DNA of 64,000 nucleotides from Lethocerus indicus (lineage: Eukaryota > Arthropoda > Insecta > Hemiptera > Belostomatidae). Below the pieces are notes generated by a model. It saw nothing but the letters and a program-made list of their open reading frames with translations. It was not told the origin of the DNA and ran no database searches. Where the stretch lies: assembly GCA_019843655.1 (NCBI GenBank), contig JACDQD010000010.1, positions 4,137,637-4,201,636 on the forward strand, read 5' to 3'. Shown here piece after piece: positions 25,600 to 38,869 of the stretch (position 1 is the stretch's first letter; the number at the start of each line of letters is the position of its first letter). The position numbers and the translations under genes are program-made.

Positions 25600-27160
25600 T
25601 GCGATACGGGGATGTGTTTCCATTGATAAATGTAAGCCGAAATAATATTTAAAGGTGAATACCTACGCATGTTTGAAATATCTATTCGTTCTATCCTCTG
25701 ACTGTAATCACATACATTACATGCTATTATAATGGCGTAATTATAATTAAACAACTGCAAAATTTTCAACTAAATTGCTTATTATATGTTTTATTTATTT
25801 ACTGAGTTTTAAATCCTATAACCATTCATATGATTAGGTCAGATAAAAAATATTTTACCCTAATTTAAATTACTTGCATTTAGGTTTCGTTATGGTGTCT
25901 GCCATGTTGCTCTACCTTTTATTATTTTCTAATAATTAATGTAGATGTATTATTTATTTTAAACGCTATTTTTATTATATTTTATTGTTATCGCTGTGTG
26001 TTCTATACGTTGGGATGTGTGCTTTTTATACAATCCACTCGCCGTAAAGTTCGGTACGGCAATAAATGCAGCTCGAGGTTCCACGGATCTGAGGGAAAAC
26101 TGTAGAAAAGAAGGAAAATAGCCGGGGGGCTTTTAGAACGCGGGAAAAGGCAATATTTGGTTTCAATCAACAGGCGGCGGCGGAAAAAAAGAGAGAACCG
26201 CTAAGAGGCCCCTATATCCTGAAGACAGAACAAAAAAAGTATTTTGTTCTTGTATAATTTGGGTTCAAAACGGCGATTTAAAAAGTCAGAGAGAGAAAAA
26301 ATTGAAAAACGATGAAATTACATTGCCGGCAAGACCTTCATAATTGATCGGCTTGCCTATTCGTTTATATTTCCTACTAGATGACTAAAACAAGGTACGA
26401 AGTTTTAAACTATAATCGATCCATATTCTATTACAACAGCAGCCTCCCTTTAGTATCAATGTCACTGGTATTTCAAACTTGTATAACAATTTCGATTGTC
26501 GACGAAGGATAAAAAAAAGTTTTCCGGGACTAATTGGCATCAAGAAGCTGCAACACAGGAAACCAGTTAGGAAAATGTGATAATTCATTGTTTAGGACAA
26601 ACAAAATCGATAAAACAAAGAGTCAAAGGTTAGAATTTACTGAACAATAAAAATTTGGGGAACAACAATATTTTTGAACTTTTGAAGAATTTCGAATTCC
26701 TCATCATAAACTTTATTAATAACAAGGCTGAAATTAAGTATGGTTTTCATAATTAAATTTGCAAAAGTATACAACACAGTCAGGATAAAGAGCATGTACT
26801 AATTTAACCGAAAATTATCCCTATGATCCTTTGTAAAGGCCGAATTATGAAAAAAATGTTTCGTCTCTTACCCAACCACAATTTCTTACATAAACATGAA
26901 TGTAATACACGTATGCAAGTTGAAAGCTTTCGTGATAAATCCTATTTGTACAAAATGAAATATACTTTTGGTAGTTTTAGTGATTTCCCAGTTATATCTA
27001 GTGAGGGTTGTCATCGTAAGTGGGGAACCAGTGTAAAACTTTATTTTTTTAAATCAGTACTTAAGGGAAAACTAGACAGAACTGTTCAGTTTATATTAAC
27101 ACAGATAAAAACATTTTCTATACAGCGAATTACTGAAATTTAAGAATAAATATGGTAGTT
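25600..27160. other. AT-rich unique sequence
   Basis: A 106-codon plus frame at 26823-27143 is Lys/Phe-rich and matches nothing I know; could be chance or a decayed element. Confidence 0.3.
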
Positions 27161-27169
27161 ATTTATGCC

Positions 27170-28110
27170 TGGAGTCGTCGTCCTGTCCTGTGTGAAGCTT
27201 GTTAACGGCTGGATGGCCGCAGTCGGTAGTCGACTTTCACGCTGTAAATTGGTAGCCCAGAAGACTAATGCGCTACCCGGCAACGGATTTACGAGCGGCG
27301 GGTTGTCGTAAACCCGTTTAATTCAATAAACTGGGCCCTCCGCCGGGTCCACCGGCCCGAGACCAATCGGGGAAAGGAGTGAAGGAAGCGGCAGGTCGAA
27401 AAAGAAAAAGAGACCGGTATTTATTACCTTCGGGTAACACGAGGAATATAGACCGCGCTACTGAGCTCAGTTAGGCCGGATGAAGTGCCGGAAATCGTAA
27501 CAGATTAGAGCGCGTGGGAAGTGCGGACAGGATGCTGGGCGGAGGACCGGTCTAGCGTATGACCGAAACGGACCGATGTCTCAACTAAATTATTTCCCCG
27601 TGAATTTATTTTCAAGTGACGCCAAGTGGAAGAATGCTCGTTACAATCATTTCTACGTAATTGATAGTATTACGACATAAATTAAGAGCATGTATCCCGA
27701 GTTTACGTTAGTGCAATTATTATTATCAATTCTTAAAACGATTAATTGTCCCTTCCTATTTTGTGTTGGGTAAATTTCGGCATGAAATTCCTAATTGCAC
27801 TTCCGGGCGCTGAAAACCAATACCGTTCTCCAGTTATAGTCAAATCGTGTTCACGGACCGGTGGGCGAGGGGGGGGTTCGACCAGGCCTGTAATTCGCCC
27901 GAAAATTTACCAAGCGATTACAGACATTCCCCCACGCTCCACGCCAAAAGCAATAATTCATGATACACGCACACGCACGCGGGGCCGGGTGAAAATCTAC
28001 TGGCCCCCCCATTAGCGTATTAGACACGCAGCAGTTCCAGCAAACCGTGCCACGACTACCGGTCTATTATCAACCACCGAGCCTCTTCTTCACCAACGAG
28101 CGAAGCTTCA
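27170..28110. other. CpG-rich islands with hairpins
   Basis: 27170-27600 holds the hairpin pair described separately; 27740-28110 has GC-rich stretches and CCCCCC runs. No gene recognised. Confidence 0.4.
27282..27318. other. hairpin, 13-bp arms with one mismatch
   Basis: Seen: AACGGATTTACGA (27282-27294) and TCGTAAACCCGTT (27306-27318) pair at 12 of 13 positions around an 11-nt loop. A second short hairpin, GGTAGC/GCTACC (27251-27256 and 27272-27277), lies directly upstream in the same CpG-rich island. Confidence 0.55.
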
Positions 28111-28369
28111 CTCTTCATTAGGTTTATTTTCATACAGGCTCCTAGCGTATTAATATTAAATAATTAGAAACAATAAATAAAATCTGCAAAATGTCCATTG
28201 TACGTGCACTTAACAACATAGAGAAATATTTAAAAAAACATTTGCCTCGACGCCAGTATTTTATTTCCTATAAAATCGTTCCAATAGAAAAGAAAGGAAC
28301 GGATTAGAGTATCCCTTTATCATAAATTGCCGCTCATAACTTGAATAAATCACGGCCCAGGGCGATTGT

Positions 28370-29340
28370 TCTGCCCTTCCCATAAAGGAGAATAGAATTA
28401 CGTGAACAATCGGGAGACCGGAACAATGGCGGGCCGTATAGCATCATCACTAAGTACGCCGCCAATTTGATTATGAAACTGAGGACGCGGCCAATAAGCC
28501 CCTGCAGAGTGACGGTGAACCGGGATAGAGTCGATAAAGTCTTCTTACGAGAGCGATTTCGGCATTATTCCACAGGCGGTATTCCGTTAGTTGCGTGTGC
28601 TGTAGCGACACGAAATCTGCATGCTATTAGGAGCACTCGTGGACCGTCTCCACGCTTAACTCGCACTTTTCATTAATTATATATTTTCGTGAAAAGATAA
28701 ACTAATAATCTATTAAGAACTATAATTACCTAAAAATTCACTATCGATGTTTTATACAATAATTCAGAAGGACAGATTAAACATTTCATTTTCGGTGGCC
28801 GGATAAAAACAGGCTGGAAACCTCCCTCTCCCCCCACCGCAATGAAGGGGAATAAATTAGTTCAACGAGAGTAAAATACCGCAAAAAACTGTATCTAAGG
28901 TTATGTTTTAAGGTATAAACGAGGCGGGACAAGGGTTTGAAAATAATCGACACACTCGTAGCTGAGGTCTCAACGAGTGGCGTCCCCGCTTTCGGGCTCC
29001 GACACTCCCCAGGCCCTCTCCTTTCGAACGGACAATGATTCATGTTTGGCAAAAATTATTCGATCCGACGAACGTGACGACGCCCGATGCCCATTAGCGT
29101 ACTGGAGAGTCCTGGAGGAGGAGGAGGAGGCGGAGGATGAGGAGAAGGAGGAGGGAGTGTACCGGTACGCCCCCCAGCCGGTGGGGCTCTACTCGCTCGG
29201 ACATCACTCAATGCCAATTAGCCTCACTGAGGGCCTCGGTTGCTCAAAGCGACTGTCGGAGAGTTTCCCGCTTTTAATTTGACGTCCGGCCCCGGCTTCG
29301 CCACTTCCTCTCGACACCGGCATTAGACGTGTTAATAACC
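28370..29340. other. GC-rich block
   Basis: Two islands (28370-28670 and 28770-29340), the second with a GGA tract. Both strands open in places through low stop frequency. Confidence 0.4.
29112..29155 (+). repeat. (GGA)n polypurine tract
   Basis: GGA-rich purine run with one break, inside the GC-rich block 28770-29340. Confidence 0.85.
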
Positions 29341-31020
29341 AGAGGAACGGTCGGAATTTACAACTGCTGACTGGTTATGAAATTGTAGTATATCGATTGG
29401 TTTAGTTATTTTTTGTGTATGTACACAATAGGTATTGTAAAACTACAATGTATAAAAATGTGTAATTAAACTCAAATATTATCTGTAGGGATATTTTTGC
29501 CTAAATAATTAATTTCGGCAGCTTTACTGCTTAGTTACTGTTTCCATAGTTACTTACTAAGTCGTAGAATCTCACAAGGCATGGCGATTCCAAAGATACA
29601 CATCGAATTAGTTCTCACCAATATCAAGTCAACGCGAACAAAAAACAGAAGGCAAGAATTAGTCCGAGACAAACATTAGTTCAGAATTTAATGTTAAAGA
29701 ATCAGTCGCCACTCAGAAAAGAGAATGAACTAGTATTTTTGAATTAAGTAGTTTAGACAATGATTTTTATTCCGAATCTACAAATCAAACACGATAGAAA
29801 AGTGTAGTCACAGTGGGGAAAGCGTGCTTTATCGGCAACCGACATGCTCACGGATACCTCATTAATGCCGGTGACGATGGCAAGCATTGGTCTTTGAAGA
29901 GGGAACCGCAATAAACTTCAATTATCCGAAGTCCAAATCCCAATTATCTAAATATTTCATCTAATAATGGCAAAAAAGCCGGAACTGAGGGCAATTTAGG
30001 GAAAGTACCGACAGGATGCCGGTGTCTAAACGTCGGTTTAAGTGCCTAACTATTATATGTTATTAAAGTAATGGGCGCATGGACGATGGCGAGAAGCCGA
30101 AAATTCTTACCTTAAAGGTAGCTACCTAGACAGAGATTGACCCTATAACATTTCTTAGGTGTGTACTTATTCAGTTTACCCCGCTGAAAAACGGGGCACA
30201 GGAATTTGAAATATTAATTCGGTAGCTTTCGATGAGAGGGACAATCTCGTGGTCTGAATGGAGACCGTGAATTCCTGACTGAACGACGCTTTCTACAGTA
30301 ACGCGTGTGGTGTAACGAAGTGACTGTTGTTGTTACGAAGTTGATTCATGGCTCATAAGTGGCCCTGAGTTAGTGGACAGACAAGGGACACGGGTCCCAA
30401 ACAAAAGAGTAAGCGTCGCCGCCGAGTGGGGGGCACCTACTCACCATTAACTCCCCATCCCCCCCCACCCCAAGAGGAGTGTATTAGTCTCAAGGCCTAC
30501 ATAACACTGGGACACACGGGGGCATTATAGAATTTAAGATATTTTATTTTCACCAAAAGAGCCGAATAACAGACAACCGACGATTTTGTAAGCCCCAGCG
30601 AACCTTCTGAATCTAAAAGCGTGCATATATATATATATATATACACATTATAATAATCCTTTACTCCTCACCTGATGGTACCCATATCGATAGTTGAGCG
30701 ATTGTACGAAAGACCAAGACCGCTGGAGACCGTGACAACGGAGACATGCTACGAGCCAACAATTGCGGACATTTTTCTTCACGTTTTGATTGCAAAATAT
30801 TTCCAAAAACGGTTAGCAGATTCGTAAACAGGACATAATTCCGCATCTTCAGATATAAATAAGTCTGGGGTCTTCCTCTAATGGGGCATCATTGTTGAAA
30901 AAATTATTTTCATTTCGCTATAGATCTGGCCTATAAACGGCTTCCTGGTGTAATATTGCCAGAACCGATAGCAACAGACGTGACCGGTACGGTACACGAG
31001 GTAACTGGTACACCCAACTG
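29340..31020. other. AT-rich sequence with decayed family 1 core
   Basis: GACGATGGCGAGAAGCCGAA at about 30083 matches the family 1 stem-loop core; the rest is unique. Confidence 0.35.
30625..30643. repeat. short (TA)n microsatellite
   Basis: About 9 TA units. Confidence 0.85.
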
Positions 31021-31760
31021 AAAGGGTTTTACATTAAACGAACCGCCATTCCCCGCCGCCACCCCCTCCCTCGGCCCACGCTAATTTTGAAGTTATAAAA
31101 CTGTATTTGCTCCGAGTTTGATTGTAGGAACGACCCTCCGGGAATAATGAGAAAGGGGTGAAACGGGGGTTTTATTGCGAGGTAAAAACTACAAGCGCTA
31201 CACCAGCACCCCGCCCCCCGCCCCCATGCCCCCGTCCCGGGGCCCATAATGGGGCCGAGGCGGCGCTCAAAGACAAATAAGGAGTTTTGTATTAAACTCC
31301 CGGGCTCAGAGGGAGAGAGGAGTTTATATTAATTTCTATATGCCCTGGGCCTCTTCCTCCGGGCCCGGGCTGAAAATCAAACAGAATTTCTGCCGGAGAG
31401 GAGTTAATTATGAAGCGGGGACCCGGCGGGACCCTACCCCGGCCCCGGCACTCTGATTTATTAAAAAGCGCGGCTGGAAGGTTACCCCTCCTTTTCGAGG
31501 GACATTTTCAACCCGAAGGGGGACTATTTGCCTAACTCCCAGTATTGTTTCCTGCCCGCCTTTTGTTGCCCGCGCTACGTTAAAACCGCCCCTTTCTTCG
31601 CGACTTTTTATTCTCCGCAATCCCCCGCCCGCCCACCTCCGACTCCCTAATTAAATATAATCGCGGGGGCCGACGACACCCCTAAGGCGGCCGGCAGGCC
31701 CAAAGCCGAGTAAGACCTCCCGAATGACAAAGGCCTGTGTGATGTGGAGAACGGATTAAT
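31020..31760. other. large GC-rich island, contains duplication copy A
   Basis: C- and G-run rich with frequent CCCCGCC and TTAATTAAAT cores. The right half is duplicated at 32203-32535. Confidence 0.5.
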
Positions 31761-31820
31761 TACAGCGGGAAGGATATACGCACAGTCCGAGATATCGTTC
31801 TCCTGTTTCTATCAATCAGA
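31484..31820 (+). repeat. diverged local direct duplication 1, copy A
   Basis: Seen: collinear with 32203-32535. Shared anchors in order are CTCC-TTT-GAG-GACATTT, AACCC-AAGGGGG, GTATTGT-TCCT, CGCC-TTTGTT, CTTTCTTCGCGACTTTT, TTAATTAAATATAATC, CCCAAAGCCGA, GACAAAGG, TAATTACAG and GATATC-TTCT. Copy A is richer in GC and lies within the large island 31020-31760. It has no open frame shared with copy B, so selection on protein is not indicated. Best explained as an old tandem-type duplication of a non-coding element. Confidence 0.65.
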
Positions 31821-32202
31821 GAAGACAATAAAAATGCAGGAATAAACTAAGTCACAAAACTTCGATTTTCATGGACATGTACCGTGACTGGTTCCCAACG
31901 ACATACTGTAAATCTATCGATGCGTATTTATTATCTATCAATATATAAACAAAAGTCAAATGTACCGAAATGGCATGAAAAATACTCTGACGGTCACCAT
32001 CCCACACATCCACTCCTGAAGTCCAAAGAACAGGAGGGATTTAAAATTTATAAATATTCCTAATGCTGTTGGGAAATAGGTTTTGCCCGTAAGCCACTAA
32101 ATTCAATAAGATGTATTACATTTCATAATATAATTAATAATTCTTGCTATATAATTAGAGATAAATAGTGGAAGATGCTCTGTATTCTTAACACAATTCT
32201 GG

Positions 32203-32535
32203 GGGCCTCTCCTTTGCAAGAGACATTTGAACCCTAAGGGGGGGAGATGTTACCCTCCGTATTGTATCCTCTCCGCCCTTTGTTACACGCGCCACTACCG
32301 AATCACACTTTCTTCGCGACTTTTCTCATCTGGTCTCTAGCCCTCTGCACCTTAATTAAATATAATCACGTCGCTGTCCCTTATTGAATGCCGCCCCCAA
32401 AGCCGAAAGGGACCACCCGGATTGACAAAGGGACTGGGTCGGACTTATATAAGATGGGTCGTATAATTACAGGAAGTGCGATCCGCGACTCAGAAGCTCG
32501 GATATCTTTCTTCGTTTGCCACGGATCAGAAAATT
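32203..32535 (+). repeat. diverged local direct duplication 1, copy B
   Basis: Seen: same order of anchors as copy A at about 720 bp offset and nearly equal length (about 333 versus 337 bp). Copy B has gained a 10-bp palindrome CTTATATAAG at 32444-32453 that copy A lacks. An unrelated AT-rich spacer (about 31821-32202) separates the copies. Confidence 0.65.
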
Positions 32536-32539
32536 ATAT

Positions 32540-34080
32540 CAAGTTACTACTCTGGAGAGGGGCCTATTCGTGTGCACAGCCCCGGATCAAAGACATTCCA
32601 TTCTAGGACCAGCTGGACTCACTGCATCTAGCTTGCATTAAGCCGTTCGCCCTCTTCAGTACTTCCGGTTACAATCAATAGATCAATGAGGCAATGTACA
32701 GTACTGGCAGAATACTACATTGGTAATTATCCCACCTTGTACTATATGAATAGAAACCGTCGAAACCTGAAAGAAAGGGAGTATGTACAAATTAGATTCC
32801 CCTCGTCAGGGGATAAGTTGCAATTTTATACTCATCTAATAGTGGAATAAACCTTTTTTTAACTTTATATCACAATAAAATTATTTATCTCAAGGGAGGA
32901 ACTTTATAAGCTCACATAACTTTCTTACGCGCGATAGCTGATATTCCAGACTGTTTCCTGTTTTCCAGAGAAGGCAGACAATTCAAAAACTCCTCGGTCC
33001 TCAATAATAAATTAAAAAGTGGAATCGTTCCACCGAGAAGCGACAAGAGGGAATATTTAATTCATTAAATGGAACGGTTAATTTGAAAGCTGGAGGCATC
33101 GGAGGGAAAAAAAACAAGGAGGAAGGGTTCGAAGCCGAGTCAATAGGTCCGCGCCACCCCCTTTTCTTAATAAACCCTCTAAGACACTCCAATTATCTTA
33201 ATGTTTTTCTCCCTCCGGCTGAGAACCCTTTTAAATTCCCTGCCACTTAGTATGTACGCCTTTGGTAACTATTAATGCGTTACGAGATGTCTCCTTGAGC
33301 CCACGCCCTGTCCGCTCCGCAATTAATAATTCTCAACAGGGTACGGTTACAATGCGACCGTCCGGCGACCTCTTCACCAGTTAGATAATATTTTATCAAA
33401 ACATTAAACGAAATTACGCTGTACTGTAATTACAGTAAGAAAAAGACTCCTTGCACTAGTTGTCAACGACATAACCTTGTGAGCTCCTAAAAATTAATTC
33501 AACAATTTCGACTTCAGTACGACTAAATGGAGTTTTTAATTGTATTTACATTATTTTGGGTCATTCATAAAAGCAAACGGCATTGAATCCGATTCTGAAT
33601 TTCCAGATGTATGGAAAATAGCGTTTTAACAAATCTAACTTAAACCCGTGATTAACAATTCTAAACAGGATCGCATACAAATATAATTTATATGTAAACT
33701 TCGTCTACCTATTAGCATAGGGAGTGATGTCACCGTTCAAATGTTCGGGGTCCAGGCCCGACTTTGGCGCTTCGCCATTGTCAGTAACAAGGAAACGGAA
33801 CATTCCAAGAAAAGTTACAATAATAGCTCACCGAGTGTACGACGGAAGAATAATACTAAGCGCAAAATACGAACTCAGGATCGGTGAAAAATCGCGAAAT
33901 AAGCTTATCGCCTAAAGTGCACTAGTGGACTTGTGAAAGACTAATGTAAAATGAATTACCTCGAATGACAGCACCATAAAACAATTCATCGACATTTTTC
34001 CAATCCTGGGTTCAGTTCTCGTGACATACCTAAACAAACAAAGAAACACATTTTTATTTATATGAATAATATGATATATT
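32540..34080. other. AT-rich sequence with decayed family 1 core
   Basis: Minus strand at about 33762-33786: TACTGACAATGGCGAAGCGC followed by CAAAG, close to the variant at 9210. Confidence 0.35.
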
Positions 34081-34084
34081 ATAT

Positions 34085-34280
34085 ATCTACTATATGAGGG
34101 GTGGGCAACTGCTGCCCTTCGTTAAGTGCGGCTCCCAATTTTAATTTAAATTATTGTCTATTACTTCAGAAATTTGTCTGGGATTAATTCCTTAATGGCT
34201 GTCTTTGAAGTCGACTCATGAATTGGTAAGCACAGCGGGCCGTGATACATGTATCACCCATTGTTTGTCATCTACTATAT
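34085..34280 (+). mobile_element. short insertion with hAT-like end and 11-bp flanking repeat
   Basis: Seen: ATCTACTATAT occurs at 34085-34095 and 34270-34280, exactly flanking a 174-bp segment that starts GAGGGGTGGGCAACTGCTGC. Known: a GGGGTGGGCAA-type start is common at termini of animal hAT transposons and their MITEs, whose target duplications are 8 bp. Here the flanking repeat is 11 bp and the right end (ACCCATTGTTTGTC) is only a weak inverted match. It could be a deleted hAT derivative, or a SINE-like insertion with a variable-length duplication. No coding sequence inside. Confidence 0.45.
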
Positions 34281-34319
34281 AATTAAAGAAAATAAAGTAT
34301 TATTAATCTGTCAATTTGT

Positions 34320-35320
34320 ATTTTCCGCCGAGAATAGTAAGACGAACGCGGAATATCTCCGAGGCGCCGGGGCGAAAAGCCGCTAGCTAAGTGTGGAAAG
34401 GCCGTTTGGGGCCCGTTTCATGAAGACGGGAGAGGTGAATTAATTGAAACGTCCGTCTCATAATAAAACGCGTGATATGTCAAATATTGCGCGTTGGCGG
34501 CCCGAAGGGAGGGCCCCCGCAGAACTCGAACCAACACTTCTCCCGGCTAGTAAATCACCGGTTTTCGCGCTTACTCCCCGGGCCTTTACTCTTCACTTCC
34601 TTTACCTTTCGAGCCTGGAAATATCAAGCTAAAAAATACATTTATAATATATGAAAGGTCAAAAGGTAACTGACATAGAGAGCATACTTTTGTTACAAAC
34701 AATAATGAGTTTTAATAAAGTGTTAATATAAATGATACCAATGATTGGGGAGTTGATCCTAACCGGATTGGCACCCCCATTACGATAGTATTCCTTTAAT
34801 AGGATACTTGGAAGATACTGAAACAATCGAATTTCAAATTTTTTTCGATCTTTGTTTCCTCTCGCTCATCTTCTTATCGATCATCGACGAGGCTTACTTT
34901 GTCGTTGAAAAGTATCCCTAAGGAAGAATCGCCGTTAGAAACGAAAGGGAAATGTGGAATTAGTTCAAAAATTATGGCAGAAGAGGGAAAAACTAAAAAA
35001 TATACCACAAAACAGGTATTCCTGTGGAATGAAACTTTTTTTACAATTTCATGCATGTTGTTTTGCTCTTGTGATTCGGTCGGTTAGTGTAAATAACCGC
35101 TATACATTCAATCCAACACAATAATTATTACAAGACATCGCCAGAAATGCGTCGGTCGTTCGGAACGCGTCGTGACGAAACTTACGTACGAAAATATTCG
35201 TTCCCCGAGTTAACGGTATCGCGAAAAACTCCGCCGTATTCGACTCACGTAGGCAGCGTTTGGCGCCGGCTCTGAACTTTCGATTCGCAGGTACGCCGGC
35301 CGGAGAAAGTTGTAGCGTCT
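34320..35320. other. CpG-rich islands
   Basis: 34320-34620 and 35140-35320. The second has moderate GC but very dense CpG, which argues against germline methylation here. Between them AT-rich, nothing seen. Confidence 0.4.
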
Positions 35321-35329
35321 TCGCAAATC

Positions 35330-37580
35330 ATTCAAATTTATGTTCCTCCGGTATTAACTGCATTTCTGAGCCATTAGCCCTATAATACAACAGTATAAAT
35401 TATACTGTCCGGCCTCTCCGTTTTGTGTACAAATTCCGAAGGATGAAGAGGCCACTTCGGTCGCACCCATTTCGGTTTGGTCTTCCACTAATTTAGGTTA
35501 TATATTTTCTGTATACTCGTTTACAGTAACAGTATACACGTACAGTATATTACTGACAGATCGCCGCTATAGCGGAAACAGAAAACTGCGTTGATGTAAT
35601 ATAACGATTCTTCATTTTCAGTTTTTATTGTACATTCATTGAAATGCACATTGTAACATCGCTGATGTCAACATAACTGTTACTCTCGAGCATTCCTTAT
35701 ACAATGTAATATAACAATACTGAAGGGAATCTTTATTGACTGGCAACATTCCTAAGTATGTCACTATATTTATATCGGAATGTTGCTGAAGAAAACTCTT
35801 CGCCCCCGAACAAATACCTTAAACAAAAATATTTTGTTTACGGCGTTTTAAATTACCATTAATGAATGAGTGTTTAAGTTTGAATAACGGCATGCTCGCA
35901 ACAAATAAACATAGGGAATCTGTCAGTTGGCGATAGATTGTACTCTTACCCCATTACAATGGTTTCTTTACAAAATTTCATTTTTCATTAGCTGCTTATT
36001 CAGATGGCAGTAATTTCAGATAGTGGGAATTTAAAAAACCCTGTAAGAAACCAATTTCCAATATACACTAGGGAATAATTGTTCTAATACAGTTGCTAAC
36101 TAACCGTATAACGTGTAATGATTTTTTTCGGATTTTGCCGAAAACCGAGTGAATCCAAGCTTCATTGCAGGCAATATAAAGAGCTTTTAGTGTTTAGGTC
36201 GGTCCGCTTCCCATCACTTAATTATTCTCTCTCGTCCCTTTTCCGACACTCTCTCTCTCCCTCCTTCTCATCCATTCCTCTCTATCCCGTCTCTCTCTCT
36301 CTCTCTCCCAGTCAAATGAAAATAAAATTACGGGGCGCGCGGTGGAGAAAAAAACGGTGTTGTTTTATAATTTAAAAGCAATAATGAAAACAGCCGATAC
36401 AAGTCTGTTTAGTTAAAAGTTAAACGAATAAAACCCACGAACGCGGACCAAATTCAGAACCAAGAGTTTTGTTTAATTTTTTACCCCACCCCCACTTTTT
36501 TTTATTGTTGTATTGTTTCCTCACAGACCTACACTTTTTGAGACCGCGGGGAAAGTTTATAAATAGATTTCGAATTTTGATTGGAAATGAATTAAATACG
36601 GTTTAAGGGCTGGGCACCTACCGCAGAATACACAGAAAAATCATTCTATAACTTCGCAAGGTGGGTATTTTATTAGGAATTAATCGAAAGAAGTTAAAAT
36701 TTACATACATCTAGTAATTACGAATGTGACAATTTTTACAATATTTATGTAGGTACTTACATCTGGTTTCTCCTTATGACCTACCTATCATGGAAATGAC
36801 AGAAATACTATACTTAACAATTCTTTTTTTTAAGTCATAAAGAAAGAGCAATGACAGATTTCCAGGACAAGAATATATGTGTTTTCTCTATTTAACTCCT
36901 TCCAATAAAAAAATCGCCTGTTTAATATGTTACAAAGGTATCGAATAAAGTGCAAACTATAACAATCCATTTTTTGGCGAAAATTTGTCCGTTCGTACAT
37001 GAATTAACAGAAGCGGGATAACGCTTTAAATGTAAAACGTGGAACCGAAATGAAGGTCCTTTCTCGGTTGGTGGTTCTGCCTTAGGGTAAGGTACAATAC
37101 GAGGGAAATGCAATAATATACAGTACAAGAGATAGGAAACTTATCTGGGGGAAATGGGACCAACGATGCTATCCTATCGGACGAGCAGTAGCGGCCCCAA
37201 CCAGCCCCCCCGGCCCTCGACCTAGACGCAATAAAAGGTTAAATCTTATACATACGTAATATGTCCTGTATTAAAATCGCCAAATCTCAGGCCCACTTGG
37301 GATCGTACCCATTCTTTTGCTTACGATGAAACATCCTTATCGCGGAGCGGGGAAATTTGTTTTCTTATAACTCAACAATAGTTGGTACCCCAAGGGACTA
37401 CTCTTTACTTTTATTAATTCATAATACTACTTTATAATTGAGTTGATGTAAGGAAGAAATATCTGTTTCATCCTACTGGTTAAACAATTAATGGGGATAT
37501 TACAATAAATAGAAGCAAATATCTAACGCCGCAAATAATATTATTGGCAAATTCTACGAAGTCTAGAGGCCTAAAGAGCC
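35330..37580. other. AT-rich unique sequence
   Basis: CT tract at 36225-36310; nothing else supported. Confidence 0.4.
36225..36310 (+). repeat. CT-rich tract with (CT)n core
   Basis: Polypyrimidine tract with pure CT at about 36290-36308. Confidence 0.85.
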
Positions 37581-37589
37581 CATTAAAAC

Positions 37590-37870
37590 CGGACGTAGTC
37601 CCCCCGAAACTTCGCTTCACACATTTTGTTCGAAAATGTGGGTGATTCTGTCCAGCCAGAGGCGCCTTTCCCACGTCGGGCCGCTTGGGGGGTCGTCCGT
37701 GACGACCGAGGAGGGGAATCGTTGGAAATCCTCGATTGCGATTCGGCCGTGTCAACCCCGTCAAAAATTTATCACGCTTTGTCCCTCTGAAAATCGAAAC
37801 CTCGCCGCATCCACTGTCCTCCGTTTGATTTATGATTGGAGAACCTGTCGCCGGACAGTATTGAGAATAA
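37590..37870. other. CpG-rich island
   Basis: Open on both strands for about 90 codons, with no shared domain; compositional. Confidence 0.4.
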
Positions 37871-38869
37871 AACTTTCACAAACGCCGCTCAGAAAAGAGA
37901 ATGGAATAAAATAAAAACTGTCCTCTATATGTTGGTGATTATCAAATTATTCAATAAGCGCTTAAATTTGATGCTTAGAATTAATGCGGTTCGGACTTTG
38001 AGCTTTTTTGAGCGTTTTTATAGCAAGAATAAAATACCTATTGGACTAATAGTCGGCGACAGTGATTGTTCAAGCCGAAGCCTCGTTTTACAGAAGATAT
38101 ACCCGTTTCCTGTTGGTTAGGAATGTACGAAAGAAAGGGAAGCGCAAGGGAAGAATAGTGGACTTGTACTTGAAGAAGATGAGTGGACAGGATGAAGAAT
38201 GAAGATTGAGTGGAATACCGCTGAAGAGTATACAGGACTGGTTTTTATCACTCCGCGTCCTTTCCGACTGACGAGGGTTTTTCCACTCCTGAGAACCGTT
38301 TAGTGCCCCCCACAATCCATATTCAAATATATGACGTCACTGAGACAGTACTGAAGGGATTCCAATCACGTATGCCAAGGCATTCAGCCTAATAGATAAT
38401 TACATAAGCGGCGAGATAGAACAATTATTGGCAAGAAGTCCTTCAATTTGAATGAAGGAGAAGACATATATGTACGGCACGATTTATACAGTATGGAGTT
38501 TTTAGTATTTGTGAATTATTTATCACAGAGCTTGAACTAAAAAGGTCCTACTTCAGGCCGATTTTGGTAAAACAGCAAAATAAGTACGTACGATACGTAA
38601 TTCGCTCATTACCTGGCAACCCTATCGAATAGACAACGTCTTAGGAGTTATAAGACCTTACATGTGCCAAACTGATAAATGCGCTGACATATTGCTTTAA
38701 ATAACAGGAATTTATGCCGAAAGTCATCGGAGCAGTTCAACTTGTCCCTTTGCTTAGGATCCCACGTGTCAGAACAGTTTAAGTGCCAACAAGCCGTCTT
38801 GCCTAATCTGCATGAAGCTGGCTTGTAAGTGTTTTAAACATATATCTCGGTGAAGTTTCCGCAGAAAGG

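Noticed and set aside
27219..27290. tRNA-like stretch on the minus strand (GGTAGCGCATTAGTCTTCTG)
   Set aside because: Resembles part of a tRNA D and anticodon arm, but there is no proper A box upstream, no acceptor stem and only a poor B-box match.
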